A stretch of 64,000 nt of DNA, from positions 1,891,249 through 1,955,248 of the forward strand of contig CP046522.1 of assembly GCA_009738435.1 (NCBI GenBank), in the 5' to 3' direction. This document shows, piece by piece, positions 29,510-38,809 of this stretch. Below the pieces are notes generated by a model, which did not search any database, was not told the DNA's origin, and saw only the letters and a list, made by a program, of their open reading frames with translations. The first letter of the stretch is position 1. Each line of letters opens with the position of its first letter. Source of the DNA: Clostridium bovifaecis (GTDB lineage Bacteria > Bacillota > Clostridia > Clostridiales > Clostridiaceae). A program made the position numbers and the translations under genes.

Positions 29510-29536
29510 AAATGCCCTAAATAGCTTAGGGCATTT
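29510..29536. terminator. Bidirectional terminator overlapping the nrdR stop codon
   Basis: AAATGCCCTAA and TTAGGGCATTT form an 11-bp perfect stem with T runs on both strands. The last nrdR codons (ATG CCC TAA) are one arm of the hairpin. Confidence 0.87.
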
Positions 29537-29990
29537 TTTTATCTGACATAAGATTTTTAATCTCTTCGATAAAGGTATTAATATCTTTGAATTGCCTGTA
29601 TACCGATGCAAATCTAACATATGAAACTTCATCAATTCCTTTTAGCCTTTCCATAATCATTTCTCCAATAAGCTCCGATCTAACTTCAGTTGCCATATCA
29701 TTGCTCATTTTCTTTTCAATTTCATCTGCAATAGCATCAATTTGCATTCTTGAAACCGGTCTCTTTTGGCAGGCCTTTAGTAATCCATTTATTATTTTTG
29801 ACTTATCAAAATACTCTCTATTCAAATCTCTTTTGATTACTAAGACAGGTATGTCCTCAATTTTTTCATATGTAGTATATCTTTTATTGCATTTTAGACA
29901 CTCTCTTCTTCTCCGAATTGCCTTATGATCCTCTGTGGATCTAGAGTCAACAACTTTACTTTCTTCAAATCCACAAAATGGACATTTCAA
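29526..29990 (-). CDS. nrdR: Transcriptional repressor NrdR
   Basis: NrdR represses ribonucleotide reductase genes in response to ATP/dATP. The zinc ribbon has Cys3, Cys6, Cys31 and Cys34 (MKCPFCG, CLKCNKRYTTYE). The ATP-cone domain (about 46-137) starts VLVIKRDLNREYFDK. The 154-residue length is typical. The start is a TTG preceded by AGAAGGG. The C-terminus is encoded within a terminator stem. Confidence 0.95.
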   Translation of the reverse strand: MKCPFCGFEESKVVDSRSTEDHKAIRRRRECLKCNKRYTTYEKIEDIPVLVIKRDLNREYFDKSKIINGLLKACQKRPVSRMQIDAIADEIEKKMSNDMATEVRSELIGEMIMERLKGIDEVSYVRFASVYRQFKDINTFIEEIKNLMSDKKMP

Positions 29991-30056
29991 GTTATCACGC
30001 CCTTCTTAGTTTAGTATCTAATTATATATTATACTATTATTTTGTACACATTACTA

Positions 30057-30311
30057 CTATTTATCATCTAAAACAACATTATCTACATCTACTAATATTA
30101 CATCCACACCTACTTTTACTATCTTGTCCCATTGTACTTCTAGATTATTATTTTTAGTAAACCATGAACCTTTTTCTCTTGGAATTATTAAAGAAAGAAC
30201 TTTGTAATCTACGCAATCAATTACTAGATCCTTTATGTATCCTAGCTTTGAACCTGTATTTATATCTATAACCTCCATTAACTTCAGATTATTTATAGAA
30301 TATAAAGGCAT
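30057..30311 (-). CDS. YlmC/YmxH-family PRC-barrel sporulation-associated protein
   Basis: An 84-residue PRC-barrel protein: LKLMEVIDINTGSKLGYIKD, then VLSLIIPREKGSWF and WDKIVKVGVDVILVD. This is the YlmC/YmxH family found near sigG in endospore formers; its molecular role is unknown. The ribosome site is AAGGAGATG. In related genomes it lies directly downstream of sigG; here an IS element separates the two. Confidence 0.85.
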   Translation of the reverse strand: MPLYSINNLKLMEVIDINTGSKLGYIKDLVIDCVDYKVLSLIIPREKGSWFTKNNNLEVQWDKIVKVGVDVILVDVDNVVLDDK

Positions 30312-30404
30312 AAAATCATCTCCTTAATATTTATTGTTACTTAAATTATATGTACAAGCATTCTTTTATATTATTATATTTCCTACTTTGAGCTAAAAAT
30401 TAAG

Positions 30405-30422
30405 AGCCACTTTTTTATGGCT
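30405..30422 (+). repeat. Hairpin over the IS orfA start codon
   Basis: AGCCA-cttttttta-TGGCT-type stem; the 3' arm contains part of the ATG at 30417. It could sequester initiation, a device known in IS elements to block expression from read-through transcripts. Confidence 0.45.
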
Positions 30423-30812
30423 AAATATTCTTTAGAAGCTAAACTTAAAGCAGTAAATGATGTGAGAAAACGAGGTATCTCATCAGGTTCTGTGGCAAAA
30501 TCACTTCATACAGCAAAAGCTGTTGTTCAAAGGTGGGTAGTACTTTATGGGGATTTTGGAATTCCAAGTGATGCAACCGTAGGTAAATGGGAACGTATAT
30601 ATTGGGAAGAAGTCCCCCAAGCTCTGTATAAAGGTAACAGAGGGAGAAAAAATAAAATAATGAAAGATAAAATTAATAAGCCTAAAATGGATGAACAAGT
30701 AGAAGAAGATTTGATTGCTGAGGTTCAGCGTCTTCGAATGGAAAATGAATATTTAAAAAAATTGAATGCCTTAGTTCAAGCCAAGGAAAAATTAGAGAAG
30801 AATACAAAATAG
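30417..30812 (+). CDS. IS150-type transposase OrfA (DNA-binding protein)
   Basis: The 131-residue protein has a helix-turn-helix (YSLEAKLKAVNDVRKRG, SVAKSLHTAKAVVQRWV) and a C-terminal leucine-zipper-like coiled coil (EVQRLRMENEYLKKLNALVQ), the usual OrfA plan. It is shorter than typical IS150 OrfA proteins, which have two HTH units. OrfB overlaps its end in the -1 frame. A five-A tract at 30787-30791 lies in the overlap and is the likely site of the frameshift that makes the OrfAB fusion. Confidence 0.8.
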   Translation: MAKYSLEAKLKAVNDVRKRGISSGSVAKSLHTAKAVVQRWVVLYGDFGIPSDATVGKWERIYWEEVPQALYKGNRGRKNKIMKDKINKPKMDEQVEEDLIAEVQRLRMENEYLKKLNALVQAKEKLEKNTK

Positions 30813-30856
30813 TTGTTGTCACTGAATTAAGGCATAACTATAAATTAGCTAACTTA

Positions 30857-31573
30857 TTGAAACTAGCAGGTATTCCACGTAGTACATTTTACTATCATTT
30901 AAAGAAGATGGGCAAGCCTGATAAATACAAAAAAATCAAGTCTATTATCACTCATATTTATCGAGAAAACAAAGGAAGATATGGCTATCGAAGGATTACA
31001 ATGGAACTGCGTAATAGAAAATATATTATTAATCATAAAACCGTTCAGAGGCTGATGAAAGAGCTAGGATTAAAATGTATGGTTCGTATTAAAAAATATA
31101 AATCTTGTCGTGGAGATATTGGCAAGATTGCGCCAAATTTGCTAGAGCGCAATTTCAAGGCAGATAAGCCTAATCAGAAGTGGGTAACTGATGTAACGAA
31201 ATTCTCACTTCTTGGAAAAAAGTTATACCTTTCCCCAATACTTGACCTTTTTAATGGTGAAATCATCAGTTATAATTTATCTGAAAGACCAACTTTTCAT
31301 CAAACAACCGAAATGCTTGAAAAGGCATTTGAAAAGATTCCTGATGGTACGAATTTAATACTCCACTCAGATCAAGGATGGCAATATCAAATGCGTCGCT
31401 ATCAATATCTGTTAAAAACAGAGTTGTTGTATTTACAAGAATTCGACACTATAGAACAATTCGTCGAGGAATTAGAAACTTATATAGATTACTATAACAA
31501 TAAGCGTATTAAGAGCAAACTAAAAGGACTGAGCCCTATTCAATATAGGCTTCAGTCCATGAAAGTTGCTTAA
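30857..31573 (+). pseudogene. IS150-type transposase OrfB with internal deletion of the catalytic Glu region
   Basis: The integrase-like protein has the HTH_21 region (GIPRSTFYYHLKK, GRYGYRRITMELR), then the first catalytic Asp in WVTDVTKF and the second in LILHSDQGWQYQ. The text then jumps from RRYQYLLK to TELLYLQEFDTIEQF. In complete relatives about 30 residues lie here, including the NCLDNAVMENFF-type segment with the DDE glutamate. The deletion preserves the frame. The C-terminal YYNNKRIKSKLKGLSPIQYR is present. Without the Glu the enzyme should be inactive. The frame is open upstream of 30857 (IVVVTELRHNYKL), consistent with expression as an OrfAB fusion. Confidence 0.85.
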
Positions 31574-31581
31574 TTAAGTAT

Positions 31582-31606
31582 TGTCTAACCTTTTGGGGTC
31601 AGTTCA
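31582..31606 (+). repeat. Right terminal inverted repeat of the IS element
   Basis: TGTCTAACC then TTTTGGGGTCAGTTCA is the characteristic inner-to-outer sequence of IS150-group ends. No matching left copy is present. Confidence 0.7.
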
Positions 31607-31616
31607 CTTTGGGTTC

Positions 31617-32390
31617 TTACACATATTTCCTCATGTGTTTTAGGGCAGTTTTTTCAAGCCTAGAAACTTGAGCTTGGGAAATTCCTATTTCATCAGCTAC
31701 CTCCATTTGAGTTCTGCCTTGAAAAAATCTCATATTCAATATTAATTTTTCTCTATCGTTTAATCTCTTCATCGCCTCTTTAATTGATATATTTTCTATC
31801 CAACTATCATCAACACTTTTACTATCACTTATTTGATCCATTACATAAAGTGCATCTCCGCCATCATGATATATAGGTTCAAACAAAGATACTGGATCTT
31901 GTATTGCATCTAATGCAAATACAACCTCTTCTCTTGGTATATTTAGCTCCTTAGCTATCTGTGATACTGTAGGTTCCTTGTTTTCTTTATTTATTAATTT
32001 ATCTCTCACCTGCAAGGCCTTATATGCTATATCTCTTAATGATCTGCTTACTCTAATAGAATTGTTGTCTCTTAGATATCTTCTTATTTCTCCTATTATC
32101 ATAGGAACTGCATAAGTAGAAAACTTAACGTTTTGACTTAAATCAAAATTATCGATTGCCTTTATAAGACCTATACATCCTACTTGAAACAAATCATCTA
32201 CATTCTCTCCTCTATTATTAAATCTCTGAATTACACTTAAAACAAGCCTCAAATTTCCTCTTATAAATTTTTCTCTTGAAGTATTGTCACCGTCCTTCAT
32301 TCTTAATAATAGTTCTTTCATTTCCTTTTCCTTTAAAACTGGCAACTTTGAAGTATTTACCCCACATATCTCCACTTTGTTTATCATCAT
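31617..32390 (-). CDS. sigG: Sporulation sigma factor SigG (forespore)
   Basis: Sigma-G drives late forespore transcription. The 257 residues contain region 2 (NLRLVLSVIQRFNNRGENVDDLFQVGC split, FSTYAVPMIIGEIRRYLRD), region 3 and region 4 helix-turn-helix (EVADEIGISQAQVSRLEKTALKHM). The N-terminus NKVEICGVNTSKLPVL is the anti-sigma/Gin-responsive part typical of SigG rather than SigF. It follows sigE as in other endospore formers. The IS element ends 10 bp past its stop and has displaced its natural downstream region. Confidence 0.95.
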   Translation of the reverse strand: MMINKVEICGVNTSKLPVLKEKEMKELLLRMKDGDNTSREKFIRGNLRLVLSVIQRFNNRGENVDDLFQVGCIGLIKAIDNFDLSQNVKFSTYAVPMIIGEIRRYLRDNNSIRVSRSLRDIAYKALQVRDKLINKENKEPTVSQIAKELNIPREEVVFALDAIQDPVSLFEPIYHDGGDALYVMDQISDSKSVDDSWIENISIKEAMKRLNDREKLILNMRFFQGRTQMEVADEIGISQAQVSRLEKTALKHMRKYV

Positions 32391-32460
32391 AAATATCAGC
32401 TCCCTCAGAGTAGTCGCATTTAAAGTATCTCCTTAGGAGTGCTTTTTATACTACGGACAA

Positions 32461-33168
32461 TCATACCATTTTATTAATTTCTTTTTTTAATCTTCTTATA
32501 ATTCTCTTTTCCAATCGTGAAATATATGATTGGGATATTCCTAGTAAGTCCGCAACTTGTTTTTGTGTTTTTTCTCCCTTGCCAGTTAACCCGAATCTTA
32601 GCTTTATTATTTCCTTTTCTCTGTCACTTAATTTCTTCATGGCAATAAACAAAAGTTGCTTATCTACTTCATCTTCGATTAAGTTATATACCATATCATT
32701 ATCAGTTCCTAAAATATCAGATAAAAGCAACTTATTTCCATCCCAATCTGTATTCAAAGGTTCATAAAAAGATATCTCTGCTTTAACCTTATTATTCCTC
32801 CTTAAATACATTAATATTTCATTTTCTATACATCTTGATGCATATGTAGCTAATTTAATCTTTTTTTCTGGGTCAAAAGTGTTAACTGCCTTAATCAATC
32901 CAATTGTACCAACAGATATTAAATCTTCTACAAGGACTCCCGAATTTTCAAATTTTCTAGCTATATATACCACCAATCTCAAATTTCTCTCAATAAGTAT
33001 TGTTCTAACACTATCATTACCAGCCATTATTTGTGCTACTAGGTTTTCTTCTTCTTCCTTAGAAAGTGGAGGTGGTAGTGCATCATTCCCACCTATAAAA
33101 TATACAGTTTTAAAAAAACTCTTAAATTTTGTAAGTATTCTATTTAAAAACACATTTAATTTAAGCAA
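32461..33168 (-). CDS. sigE: Sporulation sigma factor SigE precursor (mother cell)
   Basis: Pro-sigma-E is activated in the mother cell by SpoIIGA. The basic, membrane-binding pro-sequence ([20 protein letters not shown]) is followed by [16 protein letters not shown], in which the family cleavage site lies. Sigma regions follow: [53 protein letters not shown], and region 4 [19 protein letters not shown]. The start is a TTG with AAGGAGGGG upstream. It directly follows spoIIGA, an operon conserved in endospore formers. Confidence 0.96.
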   Translation of the reverse strand: MLKLNVFLNRILTKFKSFFKTVYFIGGNDALPPPLSKEEEENLVAQIMAGNDSVRTILIERNLRLVVYIARKFENSGVLVEDLISVGTIGLIKAVNTFDPEKKIKLATYASRCIENEILMYLRRNNKVKAEISFYEPLNTDWDGNKLLLSDILGTDNDMVYNLIEDEVDKQLLFIAMKKLSDREKEIIKLRFGLTGKGEKTQKQVADLLGISQSYISRLEKRIIRRLKKEINKMV

Positions 33169-33181
33169 AAATCACCCCTCC

Positions 33182-33976
33182 TTAAACAATACCTCTAGAC
33201 AGTAATGCATTATAATCACTTACTTCACTAACAAGATTACTGCATAATGCCACAATTACTTCCTTTTGTTCAACTCCATTAATACCATGTACGTTGATAT
33301 ATTTTGGTTTAAAGCCTTCCAATTTTCCACTAAATCCATTGATAACTTTATATGGTATAAAGAACTTATCCTCAGATTTTATTTTTAAACTTTGTAAAGC
33401 TCTTTCTTCTACAATCATAACCGGCAAATTAGTAGCAGGTTCTCTTAATTCATTTCCAGTGTCCAGAAAAGCTCTTACTTTTCTAGTTTCATTTTCAGTA
33501 ACAATATCAACTTCATATATTAATCTGCTAATTTCTTTTCTATCCTGGACATAGGTAACTATTCTATGTATAAAAATATAGATTAGCATGACTGCTGAAA
33601 GTAAAGTCTTATACGAAGTTTTATTAAGAGTTATGTTTATGTTCATACTATTATTTATTTCTATAAAAATACATAAACCCGCTAGTAACATAGAATATAG
33701 CATAAACAGCAGTACTGCCTTAATTAAAACTAATAGCTTTTTTTTTCTAAAAACTATTAATATCATGATCATGGCTGTAATACACTTTAAAGGTACATAA
33801 AATAGATACTTAGATTTAGTGTATATTGCAAGCACAGCATATAAGGCCCCAAATACTGCTGATATAACTAAACAAATTGTTTTTGTTCTCATTTTCATTG
33901 TCTGCGATGTAATATAGAGTAAGAAAAAGTTAACTATAAAATTTTGGACAATAAATACATCTAAATATATTATCAA
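33182..33976 (-). CDS. spoIIGA: Sigma-E processing peptidase SpoIIGA
   Basis: SpoIIGA is a membrane aspartic protease that cleaves pro-sigma-E at the septum. The N-terminal half has about five membrane helices beginning MIIYLDVFIVQNFIVNFFLL. The C-terminal cytosolic domain has the catalytic Asp in RAFLDTGNELREPATNLPV, then the family segment IPYKVINGFSGKLEGF. It is 264 residues. The start is a TTG with AAGGGGG seven bases upstream. It is 13 bp ahead of its substrate gene. A TGACAAA sequence resembling a Spo0A box lies upstream but is imperfect. Confidence 0.93.
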   Translation of the reverse strand: MIIYLDVFIVQNFIVNFFLLYITSQTMKMRTKTICLVISAVFGALYAVLAIYTKSKYLFYVPLKCITAMIMILIVFRKKKLLVLIKAVLLFMLYSMLLAGLCIFIEINNSMNINITLNKTSYKTLLSAVMLIYIFIHRIVTYVQDRKEISRLIYEVDIVTENETRKVRAFLDTGNELREPATNLPVMIVEERALQSLKIKSEDKFFIPYKVINGFSGKLEGFKPKYINVHGINGVEQKEVIVALCSNLVSEVSDYNALLSRGIV

Positions 33977-34105
33977 CTCCCTTCCCCCTTTAAGAAATAT
34001 TATATAACTAATTATTTTAAAATTTTGTCATTTTCTATAATAAAATATCTCTTTTATTTTCCATTTAATTGCAATTTACTCCAACTTTCAAAAAAATAAA
34101 AAAAT

Positions 34106-34130
34106 AAAAGGTACTCACTGAGTACCTTTT
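34106..34130 (-). terminator. Terminator of ftsAZ
   Basis: AAAAGGTACTCA and TGAGTACCTTTT form a near-loopless 12-bp stem; on the minus strand ATTTTTTTATTTTTTT follows. Confidence 0.85.
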
Positions 34131-34136
34131 AAAATC

Positions 34137-35264
34137 TTATCTGTGGTGCCTTCTTAAGAAAGCTGGAACTTCTAAATCATTTTGATCATATTCTTTTGTA
34201 GCCGCAGCTTCTTCAAATGGAATCTTAACTCTCTCTCTCTCTTCATATCTATTATAATTTTCATCTTTTTGCTTAATTGGTGTAGCTATCTTCTTGCTTT
34301 CTTCCATAATTTTTTCCTCAAAGCCTGTAGCAATAACAGTTATTCTTATTTCATCCTTTAGGCTTTCATCAATTACAGCGCCAAATATAATGTTAGCATC
34401 TGGGTCTGCAGCCTCTTGGACTATTTCAGCTGCTTCATTTATTTCTAGCAATCCTAAGTCTGGCCCCCCGGTTACATTTAACAAAACGCCAGTAGCTCCT
34501 ACAATTGATGTTTCTAGAAGCGGACTAGATATTGCTTGTTTTGCTGCTTCTTGAGCTCTACTATCTCCTGAACCTCTACCTACACCCATATGAGCTAATC
34601 CTTTATCAAGCATTATCGTTCTCACATCGGCAAAGTCTAAGTTTACAAGACCAGGAATTGTTATCAAGTCTGATATACCTTGAACACCTTGTTTCAACAC
34701 ATCATCTGCGTACTTAAAAGCTTCTACTAGAGAAGTTTTTTTATCAACCATACTCAATAATCTTTCATTAGGGATAGTAACTAAAGTATCAACGGTACTT
34801 TTTAATTCTTTAATTCCCATCTCTGCATGAAGCATCCTTTTTCTACCTTCAAAAGGAAAAGGCTTAGTTACAACTCCCACTGTTAATATTCCCATGGATT
34901 TTGCGATTTCAGCAACTACTGGAGCTGCACCAGTTCCAGTACCGCCTCCCATACCAGCTGTTATAAATACCATATCAGCACCTTTTATTGCTTGGCTAAT
35001 TTCATCTTTACTTTCTTCTGCAGCCTTTCTTCCTACTTCTGGATTAGCACCTGCTCCTAATCCCTTAGTCAATTTATCTCCTATTTGAATCTTTAGTGAA
35101 GCTTGTGAAACAGCAAGTGCTTGTTTATCAGTATTTATACCAATGAACTCCACATTTTTAAGACCTTCTTTTATCATTCTATTAACAGCGTTATTACCAC
35201 CGCCGCCACATCCAATTACCTTTATTTGAGCAAATTGTTGAACCTCAACATCAAAATCTAGCAC
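34137..35264 (-). CDS. ftsZ: Cell-division tubulin FtsZ
   Basis: FtsZ is the GTPase that forms the division ring. The 375 residues include the N-terminal [17 protein letters not shown], the tubulin signature [28 protein letters not shown] (T7-side contacts) and a variable linker. The conserved C-terminal peptide [14 protein letters not shown] binds FtsA. The gene lies 16 bp after ftsA, the usual order. Confidence 0.98.
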   Translation of the reverse strand: MLDFDVEVQQFAQIKVIGCGGGGNNAVNRMIKEGLKNVEFIGINTDKQALAVSQASLKIQIGDKLTKGLGAGANPEVGRKAAEESKDEISQAIKGADMVFITAGMGGGTGTGAAPVVAEIAKSMGILTVGVVTKPFPFEGRKRMLHAEMGIKELKSTVDTLVTIPNERLLSMVDKKTSLVEAFKYADDVLKQGVQGISDLITIPGLVNLDFADVRTIMLDKGLAHMGVGRGSGDSRAQEAAKQAISSPLLETSIVGATGVLLNVTGGPDLGLLEINEAAEIVQEAADPDANIIFGAVIDESLKDEIRITVIATGFEEKIMEESKKIATPIKQKDENYNRYEERERVKIPFEEAAATKEYDQNDLEVPAFLRRHHR

Positions 35265-35280
35265 AATATTTACCTCCCTG

Positions 35281-36540
35281 CTAAAAAAACTCTGTAAAAA
35301 ATTCTCTTATTTTTGATACAAAATTATCCCCATTCTCTTTCTTTTTAATGCTATTATTTTTAGGCTTCATGTTTTTAACTGCATATTTTTCAACTTCTTC
35401 AATATTCTTGTCTATCTTTAACGTGCTTATTACATCTTTGATAATCCCAACTACAGTAGCATATACCGGACTTGCAGCACCAGTATACATAGGAGAACCA
35501 ACCCTTATGGACTTGTCCAAAATCATGGAAGCAAATCCATTAATACCTTTAATTTGTGCCAATCCACCTCCAACAATAACTACTCCAGATATTTCATTGA
35601 AATAATTACTCTGTTCTAGCTTTTTCTTCGCATAATATAATATTTCTTCAGATCTAGCTTCTATTATATCTCTTAACAAAGTAGCTTCTATCTCTACAGA
35701 ATTATCATATCCTGCATTTACTTTAATTCTAACATCATTGCCTTCTTTGTTATTAGTTAAATCGCCAAATTTTACTTTCAATTTTTCTGCTTCTATAAAT
35801 GGAATTTTTAGACATACTGATATGTCGTTTGTGATATTGTCTCCACCAAGAGGTATCATGCTAGTATAACAAAGATTCCCTCTTTTATAGATAGATATAT
35901 CAGTTGTCTGTGCTCCTACATCAATAAATGCTATTCCCATATTCATTTCTTCTTTTTTACAAACAGCTTGAGCAATTGCCTGTTGCTGGAGCACTTCTCC
36001 TAAAATACCTATTCCTGCCTTATTAATACTTTTTCTAAGATTGTTTATTATAGTGCTTTGTGCCATAACTACTTGAGCATCTACCTCTAGTCGCATACCA
36101 CTCATTCCGATAGGCTCAATTATATTATCATATCCATCAACTATGTATTGCTGAGGTACTACTCCAATAATTTCTTTATCAGAAGGTATTGGAATCAATT
36201 TAGCTGCCTCAATGACTCTCATTACATCATTTTCTTTTATTTCCTTATCATCAGATGATACTGCTACTATTCCCTTGTTCCAAATTAGCTCACTTACTCC
36301 TGCCGGTAAAGTTACATAAACATCAGAAATACTTATATCTACCATTCTCTCTAAATTATTAATACACTCTTTAATTGATTGAGAGGTACTATCTATATCC
36401 ACTACAACGGACTTTTTTAATCCTTTGCATTTTACAGAAGTAATTCCGACTATGCGGATCTCTCCACTACTATCCACTTTCCCAACAGCACCATATACAT
36501 TTGATGATCCAATATCAAGTCCCACTATATATTCGTGCAT
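35281..36540 (-). CDS. ftsA: Cell-division actin-like protein FtsA
   Basis: FtsA tethers FtsZ to the membrane. The actin-fold phosphate motifs are visible as [16 protein letters not shown] and [16 protein letters not shown], with [13 protein letters not shown] near the adenosine site. The last residues ([13 protein letters not shown]) form the amphipathic membrane-targeting helix. It is 419 residues; the ATG follows AAGGGAGGG. It stands directly upstream of ftsZ, which supports the FtsA assignment over PilM or DnaK-like relatives. Confidence 0.93.
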   Translation of the reverse strand: MHEYIVGLDIGSSNVYGAVGKVDSSGEIRIVGITSVKCKGLKKSVVVDIDSTSQSIKECINNLERMVDISISDVYVTLPAGVSELIWNKGIVAVSSDDKEIKENDVMRVIEAAKLIPIPSDKEIIGVVPQQYIVDGYDNIIEPIGMSGMRLEVDAQVVMAQSTIINNLRKSINKAGIGILGEVLQQQAIAQAVCKKEEMNMGIAFIDVGAQTTDISIYKRGNLCYTSMIPLGGDNITNDISVCLKIPFIEAEKLKVKFGDLTNNKEGNDVRIKVNAGYDNSVEIEATLLRDIIEARSEEILYYAKKKLEQSNYFNEISGVVIVGGGLAQIKGINGFASMILDKSIRVGSPMYTGAASPVYATVVGIIKDVISTLKIDKNIEEVEKYAVKNMKPKNNSIKKKENGDNFVSKIREFFTEFF

Positions 36541-36750
36541 CTGGATTTCCCTCCCTTGTAGAAGTTCCTTTTATGTATATATTCAACACAAAATACTTTT
36601 TCCCTTTTAATTTTAATAATTTTTTATACATATCCTAAAACTTTTTTATAAAATAAATAATAAAATTCATATTATTCAATTTAATTCCAATTATTTTCCG
36701 CAGTTTAATAATATTTTAGCATAAATATTTTTTTATACTATATTTTTATG
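36541..36750 (-). other. AT-rich intergenic region between pilT and ftsA
   Basis: About 210 bp, very AT rich. A weak inverted repeat (AGCATAAA/TTTATGCT, 36718-36752) overlaps the pilT stop but lacks a good T tail. No convincing promoter was chosen. It probably holds the ftsAZ promoter. Confidence 0.4.
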
Positions 36751-37806
36751 CTATAACTCTATCATTCTTTTTACCATATCCTTATCTATAGAATAAATCA
36801 ACGCATCTTCATAAGATATTAATCTATTTTTGTATAATTCAACTATGCTCATATCCATAGTTTTCATACCATACTTACTTCCTGTTTGAATTGAAGATTG
36901 AATCTGATGGGTCTTGCCCTCCCTTATTAAATTTTGTATAGCAGAGTTTGAAACCATTATCTCAAGTGCGGCTGTTCTTTTCTTCTCATCGCATCTAGGC
37001 AGTAATTGTTGAGAAACAATTCCTTGCAGCACCGCAGATAATTGAATTCTTATTTGCTGTTGCTGATAAGGAGGAAATACATCTATTATCCTATCTATTG
37101 TCTTTGCTGCACCTATTGTATGCAATGTAGATAGTACTAGATGTCCAGTTTCAGCAGCTGTGATAGCAATTGAAATGGTCTCAAGATCTCTCATCTCTCC
37201 TACAAGAATTACATCTGGATCCTCTCTTAATACTGCTTTTAGTGCTGCTTTATACGAAGCTGTATCTCTTCCAATTTCTCGTTGATTAATTATAGATTTA
37301 TTATGCTTATGAAGAAATTCTACTGGATCTTCTAGGGTTATTATGTGTGCAGATCTTGAGGTATTTATTTCATTTATCATTGCTGCAAGAGTGGTGCTCT
37401 TACCACTTCCAGTAGGACCAGTAACTAGCACAAGCCCTCTTTGCTTACTAGTTAATTCTTTTATTATAGGTGGCATTTTTAATTCATTTAAGTTCGGCAC
37501 CTTTAAAGCAACAGCTCTTATCGCAATGGCATCACTTCCCCTTTGTTTATACGCATTAACTCTAAATCTACCAACTCCAGGTAGTGATAATGAAGTATCC
37601 ACTTCACCATTTTTATCATATTCATTAAAAAAGTCCCCCAAAATTTCTTTTACATAGGCTTTAGTATCATTAGCAGTTAAAGCTTCCCCTCCAACCTTTA
37701 TTAATTCTCCATTTATTCTTAATATTGGTGCAGTTCCTACAGTTAAGTGTAGGTCTGAAGCATTTTCATTTATTGTCTTTGATAATAGTTCATTTAAAGC
37801 TATCAA
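36751..37806 (-). CDS. pilT: PilT-family type IV pilus retraction ATPase
   Basis: This hexameric ATPase would power pilus retraction or twitching. The N-terminal PAS-like part (INENASDLHLTVGTAPILRINGEL) is followed by Walker A TGPTGSGKSTTLAAM, the Asp box LEDPVEFLH, Walker B DPDVILVGEMRDLETI and His box LVLSTLHTIGAAKTIDR. The 351-residue length fits PilT rather than PilB. The start is a TTG with GGAGGAAAAAGG. No pilin or assembly genes are nearby, so pilus genes must lie elsewhere; the next gene is ftsA. Confidence 0.9.
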   Translation of the reverse strand: MIALNELLSKTINENASDLHLTVGTAPILRINGELIKVGGEALTANDTKAYVKEILGDFFNEYDKNGEVDTSLSLPGVGRFRVNAYKQRGSDAIAIRAVALKVPNLNELKMPPIIKELTSKQRGLVLVTGPTGSGKSTTLAAMINEINTSRSAHIITLEDPVEFLHKHNKSIINQREIGRDTASYKAALKAVLREDPDVILVGEMRDLETISIAITAAETGHLVLSTLHTIGAAKTIDRIIDVFPPYQQQQIRIQLSAVLQGIVSQQLLPRCDEKKRTAALEIMVSNSAIQNLIREGKTHQIQSSIQTGSKYGMKTMDMSIVELYKNRLISYEDALIYSIDKDMVKRMIEL

Positions 37807-37965
37807 ACCTTTTTCCTCCTAATTTTAAAGTAACTTCATCTCTAATTATTTTATTGAAAGTTTACAAAACCAACTATTACTATGAATATATTTATTTTTC
37901 GTAACTATTTGATAAACTTTTATACCTAAAACTACTTTATATTATATATTATAACATAATATATA

Positions 37966-37992
37966 AAAGCCTGGCATTTCACACCAGACTTT
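37966..37992 (-). terminator. Terminator of sigK
   Basis: AAAG.CTGG and CCAG.CTTT form the stem just past the sigK stop; on the minus strand CTTTTATATATT follows. Confidence 0.7.
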
Positions 37993-37997
37993 CATGA

Positions 37998-38708
37998 TTA
38001 TTTACCTTTGCTCCCATTAGCATTAAATTCTTTGTACATCTTTTTCAATGCTCTTTTTTCTATTCTAGACACATATGACCTAGATATATCTAAAAGAGCT
38101 GCTATTTCTCTTTGAGTTCTAGGCTTTCCATCTGTAAGTCCATATCTCATTTTTATAATTATTTTTTCTCTATCAGTTAAGCATTTATTGATTTTATCAT
38201 AAAGTTTTTTGACTTGCATTCTATTTTCAACAACCTCAATAACTGAATCTTCTTCGCTACTTAGAACATCCATAAGCGAAATTTCATTTCCCTCTTTATC
38301 GACCCCTATAGGGTCTTGAAGGTATACCTCGCTTTTTATCTTTTTTGTATTTCTAATAAGCATCAATATTTCATTTTCGATACACCTAGCAGCATATGTT
38401 GCAAGTCTAGTTCCTTTAGATGTATCGAAAGAATCAATAGCCTTTATAAGCCCAACTGTACCTATAGAAATTAAATCGTCAATGTCCTTATGAGGGTATG
38501 AATACTTTTTAACAATATGCGCTACAAGTCTGAGATTTCTTTCAACCAGAATTCCTTTTGCTAAGGAATCTCCTTCCTTTAGTTTGGTTAAATAATATTT
38601 TTCTTCCTTTTCATCTAAAGGTTGTGGAAATGATGTACCGTTGCTTACATATGCAGTGAGCAACGTCATACTATCAATCATATTAAGTAAATAGTTAATA
38701 AGAAACAC
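37998..38708 (-). CDS. sigK: Sporulation sigma factor SigK (mother cell), uninterrupted
   Basis: Sigma-K directs late mother-cell transcription. The 236 residues start with a hydrophobic pro-sequence (MFLINYLLNMIDSMTLLTAYV), then sigma regions [50 protein letters not shown] and the region 4 helix REIAALLDISRSYVSRIEKRA. The reading frame is continuous, so there is no skin prophage element in sigK as in B. subtilis or C. difficile. The start is GTG with AGGAGGATATCCC. CATATTATA about 60 bp upstream resembles a sigma-E -10 but is weak evidence. Confidence 0.93.
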   Translation of the reverse strand: MFLINYLLNMIDSMTLLTAYVSNGTSFPQPLDEKEEKYYLTKLKEGDSLAKGILVERNLRLVAHIVKKYSYPHKDIDDLISIGTVGLIKAIDSFDTSKGTRLATYAARCIENEILMLIRNTKKIKSEVYLQDPIGVDKEGNEISLMDVLSSEEDSVIEVVENRMQVKKLYDKINKCLTDREKIIIKMRYGLTDGKPRTQREIAALLDISRSYVSRIEKRALKKMYKEFNANGSKGK

Positions 38709-38809
38709 AGGGATATCCTCCTAACAGTGCTTATTACTATAATATGATTGACATCAAAAAATTTGCATGTACACCTAAAATTTCTTTAAATAATCATAGT
38801 TTTCTTCAA

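Larger units (their letters stand above)
30400..31606 (+). mobile_element. Decayed IS150-type (IS3 family) insertion sequence
   Basis: A two-frame IS3-family element inserted between sigG and the ylmC-like gene, opposite to them. The right terminal repeat (TGTCTAACCTTTTGGGGTC, then AGTTCA) lies at 31582-31606, ten bases from the sigG stop. Its mirror image (TGAACTGACCCC...) is not found on the left, so the left end seems lost or replaced; the left boundary given is approximate. The transposase lacks an internal segment. No target duplication could be identified. Confidence 0.8.

Noticed and set aside
33977..34105. Spo0A box upstream of spoIIGA
   Set aside because: Only TGACAAA was found, lacking the CG of TGNCGAA; too weak to annotate.
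37998..38708. Possible skin element or recombinase-interrupted sigK
   Set aside because: sigK is a single continuous frame with all sigma regions.
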